From: Spartobacteria bacterium
GTDB lineage: Bacteria > Verrucomicrobiota > Verrucomicrobiia > Chthoniobacterales > UBA10450
Direction of reading: 5' to 3'
Assembly (NCBI GenBank): GCA_003169975.1
Contig: PNAA01000011.1
Span: forward strand, 1-57,548
DNA length: 57,548 nt
In this document: positions 1-9,081 of the stretch, piece by piece
Numbering within the stretch: position 1 is the stretch's first letter
Layout: each line of letters begins with the position of its first letter
Translations under genes and position numbers: made by a program
Notes under the pieces: generated by a model
Seen by the model: only the letters and a program-made list of their open reading frames with translations
Told to the model about the DNA's origin: nothing
Databases searched by the model: none

Positions 1-2
1 TG

Positions 3-626
3 CACGATGCGATCGACTCAATTCTCACAGAAGATCCCGGTGCAATTCCCGCCGCGGCCGATACCTGGTTTCTTTGCGCGCTAGCGGAACGCGATGCAAC
101 GGCGGCGAAGCGGGCCTTGGCGGCACTGAACCATACTGCTGCTTTTGGCGAAGGCGGCGTCTATTTGAGCGCCAGCTTTGGCGAAGGTTTGCTGGCGCGG
201 GTTACCAAAGACGAAGCGGCTGCGCGCGCCGCGTTCGACAAGGCCCGCGTCGAGCAGGAGAAAATTTTGGAAGCGCAGCCGGATTCTGGACCTGCTCTTT
301 GCGTGCTTGGTTTAATCGATGCCGTCACGGGACGCAAAGAGTCTGCCTTGCTTGAAGGACGGCATGCGATCGAGCTTCTTCCGGTAGACAAAGACTCCAT
401 CACTGGCAGCCTTATGATCCAGCTCTTCGCGATCACTGCGGCGTGGACAGGCGAGAAGGATCTGGCCGTGCACCAACTGGAACTTGGAGTCCGCACTCCA
501 GCCGCAGGAATTGTGGTTACTTACGGTGGATTAAAGTTGTTGCCTTTTTGGGACCCGCTCCGCGGCGATCCACGCTTTGAAAAGATCGTCGTCTCTCTGG
601 CGCCGAAAACGGGTCCGAAACCGTGA
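3..626 (+). CDS. TPR protein, C-terminal part (5' end outside window)
   Basis: The reading frame is open from base 3, so this is the 3' part of a gene that begins upstream of the window. The visible part is alpha-helical and TPR-like. It ends in a motif (residues F-W-D-P-L-R-G-D-P-R-F) shared with the C-terminus of the next gene (L-F-D-D-L-R-G-D-P-R-F). That ending is usual in TPR proteins linked to serine/threonine kinases or TolB-like domains in Acidobacteria and Verrucomicrobia. The stop overlaps the next start in a GTGA tetranucleotide at 623-626, so the two genes are probably translationally coupled paralogues. The missing N-terminus, possibly a kinase, cyclase or TolB-like domain, cannot be judged from here. 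Confidence 0.75.
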   Translation, partial: HDAIDSILTEDPGAIPAAADTWFLCALAERDATAAKRALAALNHTAAFGEGGVYLSASFGEGLLARVTKDEAAARAAFDKARVEQEKILEAQPDSGPALCVLGLIDAVTGRKESALLEGRHAIELLPVDKDSITGSLMIQLFAITAAWTGEKDLAVHQLELGVRTPAAGIVVTYGGLKLLPFWDPLRGDPRFEKIVVSLAPKTGPKP

Positions 627-2392
627 AGATCGACAACTTCTTCGCTGAGCTGAAGCGGCGCAATGTTTACAAAGTCGCGGTCGCGTATCTCGTCGTTTCC
701 TGGCTGCTCATTCAGGCGGCGTCGATTTTCCTTCCGGCTTTCGATGCGCCGCCGTGGGTGATGAAGGTATTTATCATCGTCATTATCTTCGGCTTTCCGG
801 TGGCGCTGATTTTTTCCTGGGCGTTTGAGATTACGCCGGAAGGAATCAAACTCGAATCCGAGATCGAGCCGACCAAATCGATCGCGCGGCGCACGGGACG
901 AAAGATTGTTGCCGTCACGATCGCGCTGGCTGTCGTGGCGGCCGGTCTGTTCGTGTATCAACTCTTGCGCTCGAACAACGCAGTGGCGCCTCGACAGAGC
1001 GAGGCGGCTACAGTTCCGAACAAATCGATCGCGGTGCTGCCGTTCGACAATCTCAGTCGCGATCCGGACAATGCTTACTTCTGCGAGGGCGTGCAGGATG
1101 AAATTCTCACGCGGCTGGCAAAGGTCGCCGATCTGAAGGTAATTTCGCGGACATCGACGCAACACTTCAAAAGCGCACCGGACAATCTTCCCCAGATCGC
1201 AAAGCAACTTGGCGTAGCGAACATTCTCGAAGGCAGCGTGCAGAAAGCGAGCGATCAGGTGCGGGTGAATGTGCAGTTAATTAATGCGCTGACCGACGCG
1301 CATCTTTGGGCGGACACTTACGATCGCAAACTGACCGACATTTTCGCGGTCGAAAGCGACATCGCGAAAACAATCGCGGAAACGTTGCAAGCACGACTCA
1401 CCGGCTCGGAGAAAAGCTCGATTGCGAAAACGCCGACGGTGAATCCCGAAGCTTACGAGCTTTATCTCAAAGGAAAATTTTTCGCCGAGAAGCGGACCGG
1501 CGCGGACCTGCGTAAATCGATCGAGTATTACGATCAAGCGATCGCAAAGGATCCTGGTTACCCGCTCGCTTATGTCGGCCTGGCTGATTCTCATCTGCTT
1601 CTTACCGCCTACGGCGCTATTTCTACGAAAGAGGCAGCTTCTCCCGCCAGAGCCGCTCTAAAGAAAGCGCTGGCCCTGGATGATTCGCTGGCGCAGGCCC
1701 ACGCATCATCGGGATTGCTTGCTAACCTCGAACTCGACCTCAACCGCGCGATTACCGAATTAGAGCGCGCGATTCAGCTAAATCCGAATTATGCGACGGC
1801 GCACCATTGGATCGCACTTCCGTTGATGGCGATCGGCCAGTCTGATCGCGCGATTGTGGAAGGAAAACGCGCGATCGAGCTCGATCCGCTCTCGTTAATT
1901 TGCAACGCCGATCTCGCTTGGGTCTATTTTAATGCACGCCGCTACGACGAAACGGAGGCGCAGGCTCGCAAGACTTTGGAAATGGACCCGCGTTTTTATG
2001 TGGCGCATTACTATCTCGGGGAAGCCCTTCAGTTTAAGGGGAAACTCACTGACGCGACTGCCGAGTATCAGAAATCCTTCGAATCAAATAACGATCCGTT
2101 CTCGCTCGCCATGCTCGGCCAGGCGTATGCTCGCCAGGGAAAAACCGACGAGGCGCGAAAGGTTCTCGCACGCCTGAGGGAACAGGCAAAATCGCAATAC
2201 GTCTCCCCCTATGCTTTCGCGGTTGTTCTTACTGCGTTAGGCGATAAGGCGCACGCGATCGACGAATTGGAGCATGGCTACGACGACACCGGATTCTACA
2301 TTTCTCTCATCAAAGTAGATCCACTGTTCGACGATCTTCGCGGCGATCCGCGTTTCGACGCGCTCGTGCAAAAGATTACCCGCGGCAAATAA
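623..2392 (+). CDS. Membrane-anchored TolB-like/TPR protein
   Basis: A protein of 589 residues with GTG start inside the GTGA overlap. Residues 1-70 hold a short conserved module with two membrane segments (about 17-38 and 46-68). A third membrane segment lies at about 94-114. Residues 134-255 form the FlgO/TolB-like domain (S-I-A-V-L-P-F-D-N-L-S start, G-V-A-N-I-L-E-G-S-V-Q core) that often sits between adenylate-cyclase or winged-helix domains and TPRs. From about 270 to 560 there are TPR-type helical repeats. No catalytic or DNA-binding domain is visible, so it probably acts as a membrane scaffold or signalling protein. The exact role is unknown. Confidence 0.88.
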   Translation: MKIDNFFAELKRRNVYKVAVAYLVVSWLLIQAASIFLPAFDAPPWVMKVFIIVIIFGFPVALIFSWAFEITPEGIKLESEIEPTKSIARRTGRKIVAVTIALAVVAAGLFVYQLLRSNNAVAPRQSEAATVPNKSIAVLPFDNLSRDPDNAYFCEGVQDEILTRLAKVADLKVISRTSTQHFKSAPDNLPQIAKQLGVANILEGSVQKASDQVRVNVQLINALTDAHLWADTYDRKLTDIFAVESDIAKTIAETLQARLTGSEKSSIAKTPTVNPEAYELYLKGKFFAEKRTGADLRKSIEYYDQAIAKDPGYPLAYVGLADSHLLLTAYGAISTKEAASPARAALKKALALDDSLAQAHASSGLLANLELDLNRAITELERAIQLNPNYATAHHWIALPLMAIGQSDRAIVEGKRAIELDPLSLICNADLAWVYFNARRYDETEAQARKTLEMDPRFYVAHYYLGEALQFKGKLTDATAEYQKSFESNNDPFSLAMLGQAYARQGKTDEARKVLARLREQAKSQYVSPYAFAVVLTALGDKAHAIDELEHGYDDTGFYISLIKVDPLFDDLRGDPRFDALVQKITRGK

Positions 2393-2450
2393 CGCCTTCC
2401 GAATTGAACGCCCGCTCGCGAAAGCTTTCGGAGTTGAGCGTTCCTCCTTT

Positions 2451-2534
2451 GCCCCGCCGAGCGGGGCTACGGCGAGACAAGTGAGCGCCTGCCACGCCGA
2501 AGCCTTGGTGTAGGCGGGTTTTCCCGTCCGCTAC
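2451..2534. repeat. GTAG-headed REP-like palindromes
   Basis: The first hairpin is GCCCCGC-CGA-GCGGGGC at 2451-2467, followed by CTAC (2467-2470), that is a GTAG head on the minus strand. A second unit starts with GTAG at 2510 and ends with CTAC at 2531-2534, directly against the stop codon of the minus-strand gene. The location between two convergent genes suits a bidirectional terminator. The GTAG head plus short palindrome is the pattern of REP sequences mobilised by RAYT-type Y1 transposases; related pairs lie at 11912, 17578 and 25896. Confidence 0.6.
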
Positions 2535-2999
2535 TTACGCTTTGTCGTAAACGATCTTCTCTTTGAACTTCTTCCCGTCCGCGCCGGTGCCGCTTATGTT
2601 GAGCGTGCGCGATTTGCCATCCTTCGCGACGACGCTTCGGCCACTCCACGACATTTTCCCGTCCTTCATCGCGGTAATGTCGTAGGTGTGATCATCCACC
2701 ATTTTGTAAGCCATCGCGTCCCAGGCCAGGTTGCCCTTAACCTTATAAGTCTTGCCGTCAGTCATGCCCATCCAGACGCCGTGCGTTGGTTTCCCATCCT
2801 TGTCGACGCCGTCCACCGTCACCTGGATCTTGTCTTTCTTCTCGGCATAAACGACGGTGTTCGTCTTGCCCATTCCCGGCGCCACCTTTGATTTCGCCTC
2901 ATTGGCCTTCCATGTTCCAACGTGCGCGTTAGCCGCAAAACAAGCTGTTGCCCCCACAAACGACAGGGCCGCAGCGACTGCTGCAATTCGAGTTTTCAT
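2535..2999 (-). CDS. Exported small protein, paralogue of 29135-29599
   Basis: A protein of 154 residues when started at the ATG that opens a signal peptide (M-K-T-R-I-A-A-V then a hydrophobic run ending A-C-F-A). The in-frame ORF extends 15 codons upstream, but the chosen start gives exactly the length of its paralogue at 29135-29599, which shares the signal peptide, G-T-W-K-x-N-E-A-K-S-K, V-T-V-D-G-V-D and the C-terminal V/G-V-Y-D-K. The mature part looks like a small secreted beta-rich protein. No catalytic motif is recognised. It is convergent with the TolB/TPR gene across REP-like palindromes. Confidence 0.8.
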   Translation of the reverse strand: MKTRIAAVAAALSFVGATACFAANAHVGTWKANEAKSKVAPGMGKTNTVVYAEKKDKIQVTVDGVDKDGKPTHGVWMGMTDGKTYKVKGNLAWDAMAYKMVDDHTYDITAMKDGKMSWSGRSVVAKDGKSRTLNISGTGADGKKFKEKIVYDKA

Positions 3000-3150
3000 C
3001 ATGCGGGCGATTCCGGCAGAAGTGCCCTTGGGCGTCAATACCAATCAACTTAACCGCGGATTACGCGGATTAAGACGGATACCAACTAGCAAATCAGATC
3101 AGTTTCAATTCGAACAATCGGGCGGAAGGTGCAAGTTCTAGGTATGTAAT

Positions 3151-6100
3151 ATGGACGCCATTAATTTAATTACCCAGTCGATGATCGACGCCTTTGTGCG
3201 AGCGGAGCCGCGCCGCGCCCAAGAGATCATCCCCGAACTTGTCTATAATCTCATCTGCGCGGCAGACCAGAAACCGACGAACCTAATCTTTCCGTTAGGC
3301 GATAGCGTTGGACAACACGGCCCCGATGGAATTCTGACACCGTCGACCGCTTTCCCGCCCTTTTTCCCCGCCTTCACCAGCTATTGGCAGGTAGGAACCG
3401 ATTTGGATCCTGGCGATAAGGCGACCAGGGATTATAAGGCGCTCACCAAAAACGTTTCGGAGGACACCCGACAGCAGAGCGCGTTCATATTCGTTACCCC
3501 GCTGTCCGGAGTCAGAAATACATGGGTGGAAAAAGCAAAGGACAAGTGGATTAAGAAACGACAAGACCAACAGGCGTGGCTCGAAATACGCGTGATCGAC
3601 GGCACGCAGCTCATCAATTGGATGCAGAAGTTCCCCGGTGTTGACCGCTGGCTGGCGCTTCAGATGGATGAATATCGGCCTGGTCTACGGACAGTGTCTC
3701 AGCATTGGGCAGGCATCGAAAAGATCGGCGACCCGCCGCCCCTAAAGACAAATCTTTTCCTCAAAGGGCGAGACAATGCGGCCTCACAACTGCAATCAAT
3801 TCTCCAAGGAGAAACGTCTTCTTTAGAGCTTCGCATCGAAACGAGAGATCCCGACGATTTTCTGGACTTCGTGTCAGCCGTGTGTGCGTCGATTCCGGCA
3901 GAACAGATAGCCCACCTCGCCGGTCGCTGCATCATCGTGGAAAATGAAGAATGCTGGCGTTGGATAACAACCAGAAAAACGCCTCACGTCTTGATTGTCG
4001 CGCCGAACTTGTCGTTGGGAAACAATTGGCAAAATTTGTTTCCTCTCGCGAAAGAGAATAAGCACACAGTAATCTATGCGGCATTGCCCGGCGGAGTTCC
4101 GAACTGGAACAGCATCCTTCTGCCGGGACCTAGCGCGACAGATATCGAAACGTGCTTGCGCGAAATCGGCTATTCCGAAGAGCGGGCAAGACGGCTGTCT
4201 ACGCGTTGCGGTCAGAGCCTTCAGGAACTGAAGTTGTGGATTCAAAATCTGTCCACTTTTCCCGAGTGGACACAGGGATCTTCGGGAGCCGAACTGCGGC
4301 TAGCCACCGTCATCGGTAGTTGGAGGAGCGATAGTGTAGGAGATCGGGAAGCAATTGAGGCTTTCTTGGGAAAATCTTACGGGGAGTGGATCACGAATCT
4401 GATTCCAGTAGCGGCCCGCGTTGACGCTCCCCTGAAAAACAACGGTGAGGTTTGGGGCTTTACATCCCGTTTTCGCGCTTGGCAGGCATTGGGCAAACAA
4501 ATCACCGACGAAGACCTTGAAAAATTTCAGATGCTCGCGACAACTGTTCTTTCAGAGCGCGATCCACAGTTCGAATTAGAACCCGAGGATCGCATGTTCG
4601 CGCGCATGCGTGGCAAGGTTGGGAAGTATTCGGCAACTCTTCGCGAAGGAATCGCTAACACATTGGCGCTTCTCGGTAGTTACCCCGCAGCTCTCTCGGC
4701 ATGTACTCCGGGAAAACCTGAAGTGATCGCTGTTTTGACGCTGCGCAAAATTCTTGAGAATGCTGACTGGATACAGTGGGCCAGCTTGAATGACGTTTTG
4801 CCATTACTAGCAGAAGCCGCACCTGACGAATTATTGGATGCTTTAGAGTCTGTCTTGAAGCAACCAAGCGAAAGCGTCTTTCCCAGTGTGTTCGCCCAGG
4901 AACGTTCAGCAATCGAAGGCAGAAACTACATGACCGGGTTGTTGTGGGGATTAGAAACGCTTGCGTGGCACGAGGATTACCTGATTCGCGTCGCTGTAAT
5001 CCTAGGACAGCTCGCTGAGATAGATCCCGGCGGAAATTGGACAAATCGTCCGCTAAATTCAATCACGACCATTTTGCTACCGTGGTTTCCTCAAACTTGT
5101 GCTCCCGTATCGAAGCGAAAGTCGGCAGTTGAGGCAGTAATTGAAGAAAGTCCCGAGATAGGAGGGAAGCTCCTCTTAACTCTCCTGCCAAGCGGTCACG
5201 GAATTTCGAGTGGTAGCCGTAAACCAGCCTGGCGAGAGTTCATTCCGTCTGACTATTCGAACAAAGTAACAACAAAGGCATATTGGGATGAGATTGGTGG
5301 CTACGCCGAGCTTGCCGTTCGAACTGCCGCCGCTGACCTTGGCAAACTTAGAAGCCTAATCGAGCGACTTCCTGATCTTCCGGCGCCAGCCCACACTGAG
5401 ATCCTCAAACACCTTTCATCTGAAATAGTTCTTAAGCTTCCCGACTCGGAGCGATCACCCCTGTGGGAGGCCTTGGTATCGCTGGCCTCAAAGCACCGAA
5501 AATTTCCGGACGCCAAATGGGTCATGGAAAACCACAGCATTGAGAGAATCGAAGAAGTGGCACAGTTGCTTCGTCCAAGTTCACCGCATTTCTATCATCG
5601 TCGTCTTTTCGGTGCCAGAGATTTCGAACTTATGGACGCCAGCGCCGATTACGAAGAACAGCGCCGACAACTAGAGGTACGCAGGCAAGAGGCAATCTCC
5701 GAAATTTTTCGCCAATCGAACATTGAAGGAGTCCTTGAGTTTACAAAGACTGTCTCAGCCCCATGGCAAGTGGGGTTGGCGTTCGGCGCGATTGGTCCGC
5801 AGGAAGTCGATGCTGAGTTATTGCCCAAACATCTTGCTATAGAAGATAAAACGATAGCCCAGTTCATGGGTGGTTTCGTCTGGGCCCGGTTTTGGAAGAG
5901 CAAGTGGGAATGGGTTGATCGAGTCATAACGCAAGATTGGAATTTGGATCAAAAAACTTCGTTCCTCTTGTTGCTTCCTTTTGAACGAGAAACTTGGAAA
6001 CGGGTCGATTCATTTCTTGTCGACAGGGCCTCAACATACTGGAAACAAGCAAATGCCAATCCCTATCAGGGCAAGGATGATTTGGGCGAAGCTGTGGAAC

Positions 6101-6960
6101 GGTTGCTCGAACACGATCGACCTCGCGCCGCAATTCAATGTTTGGAAACATTGGTTCTTCAAAAGGGCAGCGTTGCGCCAACTCTTGTTTCTCGCGCCCT
6201 TATAGCAAATTTGAACTCCGAAGAGCCGACAAACGCATTTGATCGACATGCGGTGATCGAATTAATAAAATGGCTTCAAGGCAATGGTGAGACTGATCCG
6301 AAAGATTTGTTTAAAGTGGAGTGGGCCTACTTAGCACTACTCGATCGATTTTCGGGCAGTTCACCAAAACATCTCGAGAAGCAGTTGGCGGAAGATCCAA
6401 GCTTCTTTTGCGAAATTATTCGCACGATTTTCAAATCGAAGAGGGAAGATGTACCCGTGGAAGCGCCGACGGAAGAAAAGAAGCGAATTGCGGAAAACGC
6501 GTATCGCCTCTTGCACCAATGGCAAACGCCTCCTGGAACTACTCAAGGGGCCGAATTCGATGTTTCAGCGTTCAATAAATGGCTTGCCGTTGTTAAGAAA
6601 TCCTCCACTGAGTCAGGTCACTTCGGTATTGCTATGAGCCAAGTCGGGCAAGTTCTTCCGTACGCGCCCCCGGACTCTACGGGTCTATGGATTCAGAAGG
6701 CGGTTGCCGAAGCACTCAACGCTAAAGACGCTGAGGAAATGCGATCTGGTTTTACAACGGAACTGTTCAACATGCGTGGGGTTCATGGCTTCTCGGGTGG
6801 CACAGACGAAACGGAGCTTTCGAAGCAGTACCGCGAAAGAGCAAACGCACTTGACGACGCCAACTTTCATCGATTCGCAACTTCGATTCGAGAGTTGGCT
6901 GTCGGATATGAGCGCGATGCGAAACGAGAAGCCGCGAGAAATCCGTTTGAGGACCTTTGA
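3151..6960 (+). CDS. Large putative defence protein: nuclease-like N-terminus, degenerate NTPase-like middle, helical tail
   Basis: A single-gene ORF of 1269 residues with more A/T-rich codon use than its neighbours. Residues about 30-175 carry D51, D59-G60, W79-Q80-V-G-T-D, K90 and Y95, then an F-V-T-P-L motif and W-L-E-I-R-V-I-D-G-T-Q-L. This order of D, E/Q and K resembles PD-(D/E)xK restriction-type folds, with Q in the usual E position. Residues about 200-400 begin F-L-K-G-R-D, like the start of a STAND-type NTPase, but no G-x4-GK-[ST] Walker A is present. From about 420 to the end the protein is helical and repeat-like (HEAT/TPR type). The build recalls AVAST-like single-protein sensors, but I cannot name a family. 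It stands alone, flanked by REP palindromes and an unrelated small gene. Real gene: very likely; function: inference. Confidence 0.8.
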   Translation: MDAINLITQSMIDAFVRAEPRRAQEIIPELVYNLICAADQKPTNLIFPLGDSVGQHGPDGILTPSTAFPPFFPAFTSYWQVGTDLDPGDKATRDYKALTKNVSEDTRQQSAFIFVTPLSGVRNTWVEKAKDKWIKKRQDQQAWLEIRVIDGTQLINWMQKFPGVDRWLALQMDEYRPGLRTVSQHWAGIEKIGDPPPLKTNLFLKGRDNAASQLQSILQGETSSLELRIETRDPDDFLDFVSAVCASIPAEQIAHLAGRCIIVENEECWRWITTRKTPHVLIVAPNLSLGNNWQNLFPLAKENKHTVIYAALPGGVPNWNSILLPGPSATDIETCLREIGYSEERARRLSTRCGQSLQELKLWIQNLSTFPEWTQGSSGAELRLATVIGSWRSDSVGDREAIEAFLGKSYGEWITNLIPVAARVDAPLKNNGEVWGFTSRFRAWQALGKQITDEDLEKFQMLATTVLSERDPQFELEPEDRMFARMRGKVGKYSATLREGIANTLALLGSYPAALSACTPGKPEVIAVLTLRKILENADWIQWASLNDVLPLLAEAAPDELLDALESVLKQPSESVFPSVFAQERSAIEGRNYMTGLLWGLETLAWHEDYLIRVAVILGQLAEIDPGGNWTNRPLNSITTILLPWFPQTCAPVSKRKSAVEAVIEESPEIGGKLLLTLLPSGHGISSGSRKPAWREFIPSDYSNKVTTKAYWDEIGGYAELAVRTAAADLGKLRSLIERLPDLPAPAHTEILKHLSSEIVLKLPDSERSPLWEALVSLASKHRKFPDAKWVMENHSIERIEEVAQLLRPSSPHFYHRRLFGARDFELMDASADYEEQRRQLEVRRQEAISEIFRQSNIEGVLEFTKTVSAPWQVGLAFGAIGPQEVDAELLPKHLAIEDKTIAQFMGGFVWARFWKSKWEWVDRVITQDWNLDQKTSFLLLLPFERETWKRVDSFLVDRASTYWKQANANPYQGKDDLGEAVERLLEHDRPRAAIQCLETLVLQKGSVAPTLVSRALIANLNSEEPTNAFDRHAVIELIKWLQGNGETDPKDLFKVEWAYLALLDRFSGSSPKHLEKQLAEDPSFFCEIIRTIFKSKREDVPVEAPTEEKKRIAENAYRLLHQWQTPPGTTQGAEFDVSAFNKWLAVVKKSSTESGHFGIAMSQVGQVLPYAPPDSTGLWIQKAVAEALNAKDAEEMRSGFTTELFNMRGVHGFSGGTDETELSKQYRERANALDDANFHRFATSIRELAVGYERDAKREAARNPFEDL

Positions 6961-6970
6961 TTCTGATGAC

Positions 6971-7195
6971 CTAAGCGGAAACTTCACTACTTCCTTTGAT
7001 AAAATCATCGCCGGTTAAAGTACTCGATCCAAACGCGACGTCATATGTCGGACCGGCCCGTTTCTGTGCGGCGCGAGCTTCGGTCTCGTTAGTGTAAAAC
7101 CCGAAAAGGTGCCAGGGCTCCAAACGGTAAACCGCCCAGCCAATCACACGGTTGCCATTGACAGGATCTCTGGGAAAATTAGATAGGTCGATCAC
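6971..7195 (-). CDS. Small conserved-looking hypothetical protein
   Basis: About 74 residues if started at the GTG at 7195 (V-I-D-L-S-N-F-P). The frame stays open upstream into the dehydrogenase gene, but that extension is arginine-rich shadow sequence. The central part (W-H-L-F-G-F-Y-T-N-E-T-E-A-R-A-A-Q, then Y-D-V-A-F-G) reads like a compact alpha/beta domain of the kind annotated as a stand-alone hypothetical. It lies just downstream of the dehydrogenase on the same strand and faces the end of the large defence-like gene. No Shine-Dalgarno is evident and the function is unknown. Confidence 0.5.
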   Translation of the reverse strand: MIDLSNFPRDPVNGNRVIGWAVYRLEPWHLFGFYTNETEARAAQKRAGPTYDVAFGSSTLTGDDFIKGSSEVSA

Positions 7196-7230
7196 TTCGC
7201 TGGCCGGAAAAGAAGATATCGATCTGCCGA

Positions 7231-8388
7231 TTACGAGCTGGCGTAATCGGCGATGGCTTTGGCTACGTCGAGCGTTGAGTCTTTCCCACCCATATCGTAG
7301 GTGCGCACTTTGCCTTCCGCGATGACGCGGGCAACGGCGGTTTCCAAACGCGTGGCCATGTCGGTTTCTTTGAGCCAATCGAGCATCAGTTTGGCGGTCA
7401 GGAGCATGGCGATGGGATTGACCTTGTATTGACCGGCATATTTCGGCGCTGAGCCGTGCGTCGGTTCGAACACGGCGTATTTGTCACCGAGGTTGGCGCT
7501 GGGTGCGAAGCCGAGTCCGCCGACCAGGCCGGCGCAGAGATCGCTCACGATGTCGCCAAACATATTCTCCGCGACGAGCACCGAATAGTCCTGCGGATTC
7601 TTAAACATCCACATGCAGATGGCGTCGATGTTCGCGTCGTCGGCCCGGATGTCGGGGTAGCTTTTCGCTACTTCTTTGAAACAACGCATCATCAGGCCGC
7701 CGGTTTCGCGAAGCACATTTGGTTTTTCGATTAGCGTGACGCGCTTGCGTCCGGTGTTTTTGGCGAACTCAAAGGCCTGTTTGCAGATGTTCGTGCAACC
7801 CTGCTTGCTCATGATGCGAGTGGAGAGCGCGATATTATCGAGGCCGGCTTTCTCTTTCCACGGCTTCATTTTCGGGTTGGCGCAGAGCGCGGTGTAGACC
7901 GACTCGGGCAGCGGGAAAAACTCGACGCCGCCGTACATGCCTTCGGTGTTTTCACGAAACACGACCTGATCGATCGCGACATCTTCGCCGCTCGGGTTGG
8001 TGATCCTGGTGCCGCGATAATTGAGCGGATTACCGAGGTAGCTTTTACAGGGCCGCATGTTGGTGTGCAGGTTAAACATCTGGCGCAGCTTCACGATGGG
8101 CGAGAAGTAAACCAGCCCCTTGTCTTTCAATTCTGGGATTAGTTCATTCTTGGCTTCGCTTTGCGGCTTGCTCGTGATCGCGCCGAAAAGACCGCAGGTG
8201 GTTTCCTTGAGTGCCGCGACCGTGCGATCCGGCAGGGCGTTGCCTTCCTTGCACCAAAAGTCCCAGCCGATGTCGCACGGCACATATTCGGCATCAAGTT
8301 GCAGGCGATCGAGAACGATCCGCGCCGCCTCCATGACATCATTGCCGACTCCGTCACCAGGCATCCACCCGATTTTGTATTTTGACAT
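7231..8388 (-). CDS. Isocitrate/homoisocitrate-type NAD(P)-dependent decarboxylating dehydrogenase
   Basis: A protein of 385 residues of the isocitrate/isopropylmalate dehydrogenase family. It starts with the G-D-G-V-G nucleotide-fold motif, contains F-R-E-N-T-E-G-M-Y-G-G and carries the family signature N-M-F-G-D-I-V-S-D-L-C-A-G-L-V-G-G-L-G-F. The C-terminal half has E-P-T-H-G-S-A-P-K-Y-A-G, the cofactor loop. Such proteins oxidatively decarboxylate isocitrate to 2-oxoglutarate, or homoisocitrate in lysine synthesis. Nearby aconitase and ATP-citrate lyase genes on the same strand favour isocitrate. The sequence alone does not settle substrate or NAD versus NADP. The start ATG is followed by S-K-Y-K-I-G-W-M-P-G-D-G, as expected for the family. 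Confidence 0.88.
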   Translation of the reverse strand: MSKYKIGWMPGDGVGNDVMEAARIVLDRLQLDAEYVPCDIGWDFWCKEGNALPDRTVAALKETTCGLFGAITSKPQSEAKNELIPELKDKGLVYFSPIVKLRQMFNLHTNMRPCKSYLGNPLNYRGTRITNPSGEDVAIDQVVFRENTEGMYGGVEFFPLPESVYTALCANPKMKPWKEKAGLDNIALSTRIMSKQGCTNICKQAFEFAKNTGRKRVTLIEKPNVLRETGGLMMRCFKEVAKSYPDIRADDANIDAICMWMFKNPQDYSVLVAENMFGDIVSDLCAGLVGGLGFAPSANLGDKYAVFEPTHGSAPKYAGQYKVNPIAMLLTAKLMLDWLKETDMATRLETAVARVIAEGKVRTYDMGGKDSTLDVAKAIADYASS

Positions 8389-8504
8389 TTGATCGCGACT
8401 TTATCGACGAGCGTCGCCACCCGCAAGTCCCGGCCGCCCGGTTCATCAGTTGCTGGCTTCGCACGGTGAGGCAGCGAAGAATGTTGATGGTTGAGGGTTG
8501 ATAG

Positions 8505-8738
8505 TTGATAATCGAAGCCGTGGATGCAGTTCTGCCATTGGATCGCATGACGGTGGAAGAGAAGCTCAAAGCCATGGAAATGCTTTGGGACGATCTATGT
8601 CGGAACGAGGGGAAAATTCCGGTGGCCGATTGGCAGAAGGAAATGCTCGACGAGCGGCAACGACAGATCGAGGCGGGGGAAGCAAAATTCTCCGATTGGG
8701 AGTCGGCGAAGAAGCGAATCCGCCAGCGGACCTCGTGA
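8505..8738 (+). CDS. Addiction-module antitoxin component
   Basis: A small protein of up to 77 residues. The motif E-K-L-K-A-M-E-M-L-W-D-D-L is typical of the 'putative addiction module component' antitoxin family paired with RelE/ParE toxins. The start is uncertain: TTG at 8505, GTG at 8520 and ATG at 8547 are all in frame; the family usually has about a dozen residues before this motif, so 8505 or 8520 is more likely. The stop overlaps the toxin start as GTGA (8735-8738), typical of toxin-antitoxin pairs. The pair is inserted on the opposite strand between the dehydrogenase and aconitase genes. Confidence 0.75.
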   Translation: MIIEAVDAVLPLDRMTVEEKLKAMEMLWDDLCRNEGKIPVADWQKEMLDERQRQIEAGEAKFSDWESAKKRIRQRTS

Positions 8739-9028
8739 CGATTGAGATTCTGGACAAGGCGGAGGACGACCTTGTCAGTGGATTCTCATTCTATGAGTCG
8801 CGACAAGCTGGCCTCGGCGCTTACTTTCGGGAGAGTTTGAGTTCCGACATCGAATCGCTTCGGATTCATGGGGGAATTCATCGCATCGTCTACCGGAATT
8901 ATCATCGCGCGCTGAGCCGCCGATTCCCCTTTGCGATCTTTTACACGGTTTCTGGCGCGACGGTCTTCATTCACGGAGTCGTTGATTGCCGGCGCAGGCC
9001 AGCGTGGATCAAGGAACGTCTGAAGTAG
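8735..9028 (+). CDS. RelE/ParE-family toxin
   Basis: A protein of 97 residues started at the GTG overlapping the antitoxin stop. It begins V-T-I-E-I-L-D-K-A-E-D-D-L and contains G-G-I-H-R-I-V-Y-R-N-Y-H-R-A-L, R-R-F-P-F-A-I-F-Y-T-V and a final V-V-D-C-R-R-R-P-A-W-I: the order of the ParE/RelE plasmid-stabilisation fold. The reading frame is open far upstream but overlaps the antitoxin gene and is not coding there. It would act on gyrase (ParE-like) or ribosome-bound mRNA (RelE-like); the sequence does not decide which. Confidence 0.8.
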   Translation: MTIEILDKAEDDLVSGFSFYESRQAGLGAYFRESLSSDIESLRIHGGIHRIVYRNYHRALSRRFPFAIFYTVSGATVFIHGVVDCRRRPAWIKERLK

Positions 9029-9081
9029 CAGGGTCCTGCCCGCGTGCGGCCGACGCACTACGATCAATATCAGACGGCTTC

